This document shows, piece by piece, positions 60,752 to 64,000 of a stretch of 64,000 nt of DNA (its first letter is position 1; each line of letters opens with the position of its first letter). The notes beneath the pieces are model-generated. The model made no database searches and was not told where the DNA came from. It saw nothing but the letters and a program-made list of their open reading frames with translations. Both the position numbers and the translations under genes were made by a program. The stretch is from Dinoroseobacter sp049800775 (lineage in GTDB: Bacteria; Pseudomonadota; Alphaproteobacteria; Rhodobacterales; Rhodobacteraceae), in contig NZ_JBNAFR010000004.1 in assembly GCF_049800775.1 (NCBI RefSeq), positions 297,587-361,586 of the forward strand, read 5' to 3'.

Positions 60752-62080
60752 TCAGATGTCGTCTTCGAGCGCCTCGACAGCCGCTTGCAGCTCGTCCTTG
60801 GTGACCTCTTTCTCGGTCAGCGTGGCCAGCTCGAACACGTAATCCACGACCTTGTCTTCAAAGATCGGCGCGCGCAGCTGCTGCTGCATCTGCTGGTTCT
60901 GCTGGATGAATTCAAAGAACTGACGCTCCTGCCCCGGGTACTGACGCGCCTGCGCCATGATCGCCTGGGTCATCTCGGATTCAGTCACCTGAATGTCGTT
61001 CTTCTGGCCCAGCTCGGCCAGCAGCAGGCCCAGACGCACACGGCGCTCGGCGAGCTTGGTGTGCTCTTCGGTGGCCTCGATCTCGGGGTGATCATGGCCC
61101 TGAACCTCGGGGTTCTCTTCGTGCCACAGCTGATGCGCGATCTGGCCCGCTTCGGCCTCAACAAGGCTCGGCGGAAGCTCGAACTGCACCAGCGTGTCCA
61201 GCTCGTCCAGCAGCTTGCGCTTCATCACGGCCCGGGCGGCACCGGCATATTCGGCCTCAAGGCGCTCGGTGATCTGGCCCTTCAGCGCGTCGAGGTCTTC
61301 GGCCCCGAACTGCTTGGCCATCTCGTCATCGACCTCGGCGGCTTTCGGTGCCTTCACTTCCTTGATCTTGCACTCGAACACGGCGGCTTTCCCGGCCAGA
61401 TGCTCGGCCTGGTACTGCTCGGGGAAGCTGACCTCGACATTCTTCTCTTCACCGGCAGAGGTGCCGACGAGCTGCTCTTCGAAGCCCGGGATGAAGGAGT
61501 TCGACCCAAGGGTCAGCGGATAGTCTTCGGCGGCGCCACCATCGAACGCCTCGCCATCGACCTTGCCGAGGAAGTCGATCACGACCTGATCGCCATCTTC
61601 GGCAGCACCTTCCTTGGTCTCGAAGGACTTGGCGTTCTCGGCGAGGTTCGACAGGGCCTCGGCCACGGCCTCTTCATCGGCCTTCACCACCAGCTTCTCG
61701 AGCGACACGGTGCTGAAATCGGTGTCGGGGACATCGGGCAGAGCCTCATAGCTCATGGCAACCTCGATATCGTCGCCTTCCTTCCAGTCCTCGTTGGTCA
61801 TCTTGACCTCGGGCTGCAGGGCCGGACGGTCACCGCTGTCCTCGAAATGCTTGGACATGGCGCCATCGATGGATTCCTGCATCGCTTCGCCGAGCAGCTT
61901 GGGCCCGAACTGCTTTTTCAGCAGTGCCATCGGGACCTTGCCCTTGCGGAAGCCCTTCATCTCGATTTCGGGCTGAGCTTCTGCGAGCTTTTCATTGACC
62001 TTGGCATCGAGCTCATCGGCGGTCACAGTGATCGAATAGCCGCGCTTGAGGCCTTCATTGAGGGTCTCGGTGACGTTCAT
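60752..62080 (-). CDS. tig: Trigger factor
   Basis: Trigger factor is the ribosome-bound chaperone. The 442-residue protein has the ribosome-binding loop MKGFRKGKVPMALLKKQFG, the FKBP-type isomerase domain (GDQVVIDFLGKVDGEAFDGG, then GSNSFIPGFEEQL), and a helical C-terminal domain ending acidic. The start is ATG 62080 (MNVTETLNEGLKRGYSITV). It is convergent to cpdB. Confidence 0.97.
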   Translation of the reverse strand: MNVTETLNEGLKRGYSITVTADELDAKVNEKLAEAQPEIEMKGFRKGKVPMALLKKQFGPKLLGEAMQESIDGAMSKHFEDSGDRPALQPEVKMTNEDWKEGDDIEVAMSYEALPDVPDTDFSTVSLEKLVVKADEEAVAEALSNLAENAKSFETKEGAAEDGDQVVIDFLGKVDGEAFDGGAAEDYPLTLGSNSFIPGFEEQLVGTSAGEEKNVEVSFPEQYQAEHLAGKAAVFECKIKEVKAPKAAEVDDEMAKQFGAEDLDALKGQITERLEAEYAGAARAVMKRKLLDELDTLVQFELPPSLVEAEAGQIAHQLWHEENPEVQGHDHPEIEATEEHTKLAERRVRLGLLLAELGQKNDIQVTESEMTQAIMAQARQYPGQERQFFEFIQQNQQMQQQLRAPIFEDKVVDYVFELATLTEKEVTKDELQAAVEALEDDI

Positions 62081-62489
62081 GTCATCCCCTATCGGTTCAG
62101 TTCGGAAAGGCGGAAACGACCTCCGCCAGCAGGTAAATCAGCCGATCTTCTATGTGCGCAGCGGCAAGGGTGCAAGGGGGGAATCGGCCCCGAAGCGGCG
62201 TGATCCGGGGGACAAGCGCGGCACAGGGGCGAACCGGGTGCCTCTGAGCCGGTCAGGCCGCCGCCAGCGAGGCGTCTTCGGTCCCCCGATAGCGCGACCC
62301 CGGGCCGCTGCGCGGCGCCTCACGCGGGGTTTGGCGCGCGCCTCGCCAAGGGTCCGAGCCGAGCAGGCCGCCCGAGAGAGCCCGGGCGCAACCTAACGCC
62401 CTCCTCACGACCACATCACAACGCGGCAGGATCCTGCGGGGGCGACGTGTCGGAATTGTACGTCGCGCAGAACTCGTATGGAGGACAGT
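62081..62489. other. Divergent intergenic region between tig and the interrupted small gene
   Basis: About 410 bases, very GC-rich in the middle. No gene is supported. It contains short dyads such as GCAGGATCCTGC (62428-62439) and should carry the tig promoter. Nothing else clear. Confidence 0.4.
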
Positions 62490-62765
62490 ATGTTATTCTT
62501 GAAAGGCCATGGTGGTCACGCAATCTATGACGATCCGAGCACGGGCTATTCAATGTCCCACGCGTCGGAGGCCAGATCCGTGTGCGGTTTTGGCGTCGCT
62601 CAAAGCTACCCGGACTGGACCGATGCAAATCTTGGAAAGTTTGGCTATCTCTGCCTGTCCGACGAAGATGCCCCCCACGGCGCAGCGGTCCTGCATGCAC
62701 TGACACATGACGCGTCGGACATGATCGTGAGCTACTCCCCAATGTTTGGACAGTTTCCGGCGTGA
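62490..62765 (+). pseudogene. Small unknown gene cut by the IS3-family insertion
   Basis: ATG 62490 follows GGAGG by five bases. The frame codes for MLFLKGHGGHAIYDDPSTGY and onward, unknown in function. Codons up to about 62727 belong to the host gene; from 62728 the frame is made of the IS inverted repeat (SYSPMFGQFPA) and stops at 62765. So the gene has lost its natural 3' end. What remains is about 79 residues, with two Cys and a D-E-D-A-P-H segment. Confidence 0.7.
62728..62754 (+). repeat. Inverted repeat, right end of the IS (transposase 3' side)
   Basis: It begins TGAGCTACTCCCC and matches the other end at 21 of 27 bases. It directly abuts the interrupted small gene. Confidence 0.8.
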
Positions 62766-62766
62766 T

Positions 62767-63642
62767 CTAAGCTACTCTCTGCTCCTGCTGATCGGGTTGG
62801 GTTTCGTCTTTTCTCAGCCAATAGACCATGGCTGGCGGTTGGCCGCCAAGGGCGGAATGGGGGCGCTTGCGGTTGTAGAACTCGATCCATTTTCCGACAC
62901 CCGCCGTCGCCTCTGATCCGGTTTCCCAAGCGTGCAGGTAGACGCATTCGTATTTGAGGCTTCGCCAGAGCCGTTCCACGAAGATGTTGTCGAGGAAGCG
63001 TCCCTTGCCATCCATCGAGATGCGCACGCCGGATCGCCGCAGCCGGTCGGTCCAGGCAAACGACGTGAACTGGCTGCCCTGGTCGGTGTTCATGATCTCG
63101 GGCGGGCCGAAGCGGTGGATCGCCTCGTTCAGCGCCTCGACGCAGAAGTCTGCTTCCAGCGTGTTGGATATGCGCCAGGCCAGCACCTTGCGGGTGTACC
63201 AGTCCATGACCGCCACCAGATACAGGAACCCACGCCGCATCGGCAGATAGGTGATATCTGCGGCCCAGACCTGGTTGGGCCGGGTCACCCGCAAACCGCG
63301 CAACAGATAGGGATACGTCTTGTGCCCCTTCGCCGCCTTGCTGGTGTTGGGCTTCTGGTAGATCGGCATGAGCCCCATCAGCCGCATCAATCGGCGGATA
63401 CGCTTCTCGTTGACCAGATGTCCCTCGTTGCGCAGGTGCCAAGTCATCTGCCGGACACCGAAGAACGGTGTTTCCAGGAACTGCTCGTCGATCTGACGCA
63501 TCAGCATCAGGTTCATCGCCGTCTCGCCCTTGGGCGTGTAGTAGAATGATGACCGCGAGATCGACAGCAGCCTGCACTGTTTGCCAATCGACAGATCGGT
63601 ATTGGCTGGTTCAACCATCTTCCGCCTCACTTGCCGGTCCAC
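62767..63642 (-). CDS. IS3-family transposase OrfB
   Basis: The 291-residue frame has HTH_21-type and rve integrase core domains with the D-D-E triad: Asp in VWAADITYLP, Asp in NTDQGSQFTS and Glu in FVERLWRSLKYE, the last two 35 residues apart as usual. It starts with GTG 63642 in the -1 frame relative to orfA and overlaps it by 16 bases, so the active enzyme is probably an OrfAB fusion made by ribosomal frameshift. Confidence 0.93.
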   Translation of the reverse strand: MDRQVRRKMVEPANTDLSIGKQCRLLSISRSSFYYTPKGETAMNLMLMRQIDEQFLETPFFGVRQMTWHLRNEGHLVNEKRIRRLMRLMGLMPIYQKPNTSKAAKGHKTYPYLLRGLRVTRPNQVWAADITYLPMRRGFLYLVAVMDWYTRKVLAWRISNTLEADFCVEALNEAIHRFGPPEIMNTDQGSQFTSFAWTDRLRRSGVRISMDGKGRFLDNIFVERLWRSLKYECVYLHAWETGSEATAGVGKWIEFYNRKRPHSALGGQPPAMVYWLRKDETQPDQQEQRVA

Positions 63643-63920
63643 GGTTTGAGCTTTCGTGACAGAAAATCATTGGCCACAGCCAGCTCCCCGATCTTGGCGT
63701 GCAGGTCCTTGACCTGTTCTTCGTCCACTTCCGGCGTCTTTCGGCCACCACGCTCGAGCACGCCAGACGCGCCTTCAAGCAGCGCACGCTTCCAGCTGTG
63801 GATCATCGTCGGGTGAACGCCAAACTGGCTTGCCAACTCAGCAACCGTCCGCTCGCCCTTCAATGCCTCAAGCGCAACTTTGGCCTTGAACTCAGGCGAA
63901 TGGTTCTTCCGTTTCGACAT
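63627..63920 (-). CDS. IS3-family transposase OrfA
   Basis: The 97-residue protein (MSKRKNHSPEFKAKVALEAL) has a helix-turn-helix of the HTH_Tnp_1 type (ELASQFGVHPTMIHSWKRAL) for binding the element ends, and a C-terminal leucine-zipper-like helix (EEQVKDLHAKIGELAVANDF). Confidence 0.93.
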   Translation of the reverse strand: MSKRKNHSPEFKAKVALEALKGERTVAELASQFGVHPTMIHSWKRALLEGASGVLERGGRKTPEVDEEQVKDLHAKIGELAVANDFLSRKLKPWTGK

Positions 63921-63973
63921 CTCTGATCTCCTCTTCGTCGAAGATCAGCAGACAGCAATTCGTAGCTTACGTC

Positions 63974-64000
63974 AGTGTCCGAATTTCGGGGGGTAGCTCA
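63974..64000 (-). repeat. Inverted repeat, left end of the IS (transposase 5' side)
   Basis: Read on the minus strand it begins TGAGCTACCCCCC and ends GGACACT. It lies at the very edge of the window. Confidence 0.8.

Larger units (their letters stand above)
62728..64000 (-). mobile_element. IS3-family insertion sequence
   Basis: A 1273-base element with orfA and orfB on the minus strand. Terminal inverted repeats are at 62728-62754 and 63974-64000; both begin TGAGCTAC inward and match at 21 of 27 positions. The outer end coincides with the last base of the window, which fits a contig break at a repeated sequence. The target duplication cannot be checked because the other flank is outside. 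Subgroup not assigned. Confidence 0.88.

Noticed and set aside
62300..62360. Resemblance of CAAGGGTCCGA-n-CCGAG at about 62330 to the sequence near 913-929
   Set aside because: Only about 17 bases and GC-rich; too short to call a repeat.
1..64000. tRNA, rRNA or CRISPR
   Set aside because: No T-arm-like GTTCGAATCC block with matching stems, no rRNA segments and no regularly spaced direct repeats were seen by eye.

Overview
The window reads as a draft-assembly piece of a high-GC alphaproteobacterial chromosome of the family Rhodobacteraceae (Rhodobacter/Roseobacter group). The reasons are a complete Rhodobacter-type gene transfer agent (GTA) cluster, a pyruvate dehydrogenase E1-beta subunit with its own lipoyl domain, a Fur/Mur-type regulator, two secreted proteins with VPLPA-CTERM-like tails, and a family-type intergenic repeat. 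A run of ten N at 6419-6428 marks an assembly gap. No rRNA, tRNA or CRISPR array was found.

Layout. 1-6400: cvpA (cut by the window edge), a small unknown gene, purF, then a mixed set (SUKH-like protein, DUF1284, MarC, GNAT, bioY, SDR). 6600-9340: surE-pcm-nlpD-like, flanked by perfect CATG-centred palindromes. 9500-18000: transporters, SDR, DUF533, fur/mur, pirin, threonine aldolase and eno. 18100-26800: a DMT transporter, two sorted surface proteins, cupin, anmK, tyrS, DUF3179 and two cyclophilins. 27000-33344: central carbon metabolism and division, pgk-fda-ftsB-pdhA-pdhB-pdhC. 33346-34152: cysE.

34522-49263 (minus strand): an apparently intact GTA cluster, g1 to g15 including g3.5 and g10.1, plus a DUF2793 gene and a further small distal gene. 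Together the genes specify DNA packaging (g1, g2), head (g3, g3.5, g4, g5), connector and tail (g6-g11), and baseplate/host contact (g12-g15). Upstream of g1 are a promoter-like sequence, a hairpin with a U-tract that looks like an intrinsic terminator inside the leader, and a second hairpin over the g1 ribosome binding site. This arrangement is my main candidate for undescribed regulation.

49440-54132 (minus strand): fatty acid synthesis genes fabD-fabG-acpP-fabF, followed by mltG. 54300-57000: a cytochrome b561-YceI fusion, a membrane-anchored cyclic-nucleotide-binding protein and a separate YceI. 57296-62080: rpsF-rpsR-rplI, a Tat-exported nucleotide phosphodiesterase/nucleotidase, and trigger factor. 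62728-64000: an IS3-family element that has cut a small unknown gene; its outer end coincides with the last base of the window.
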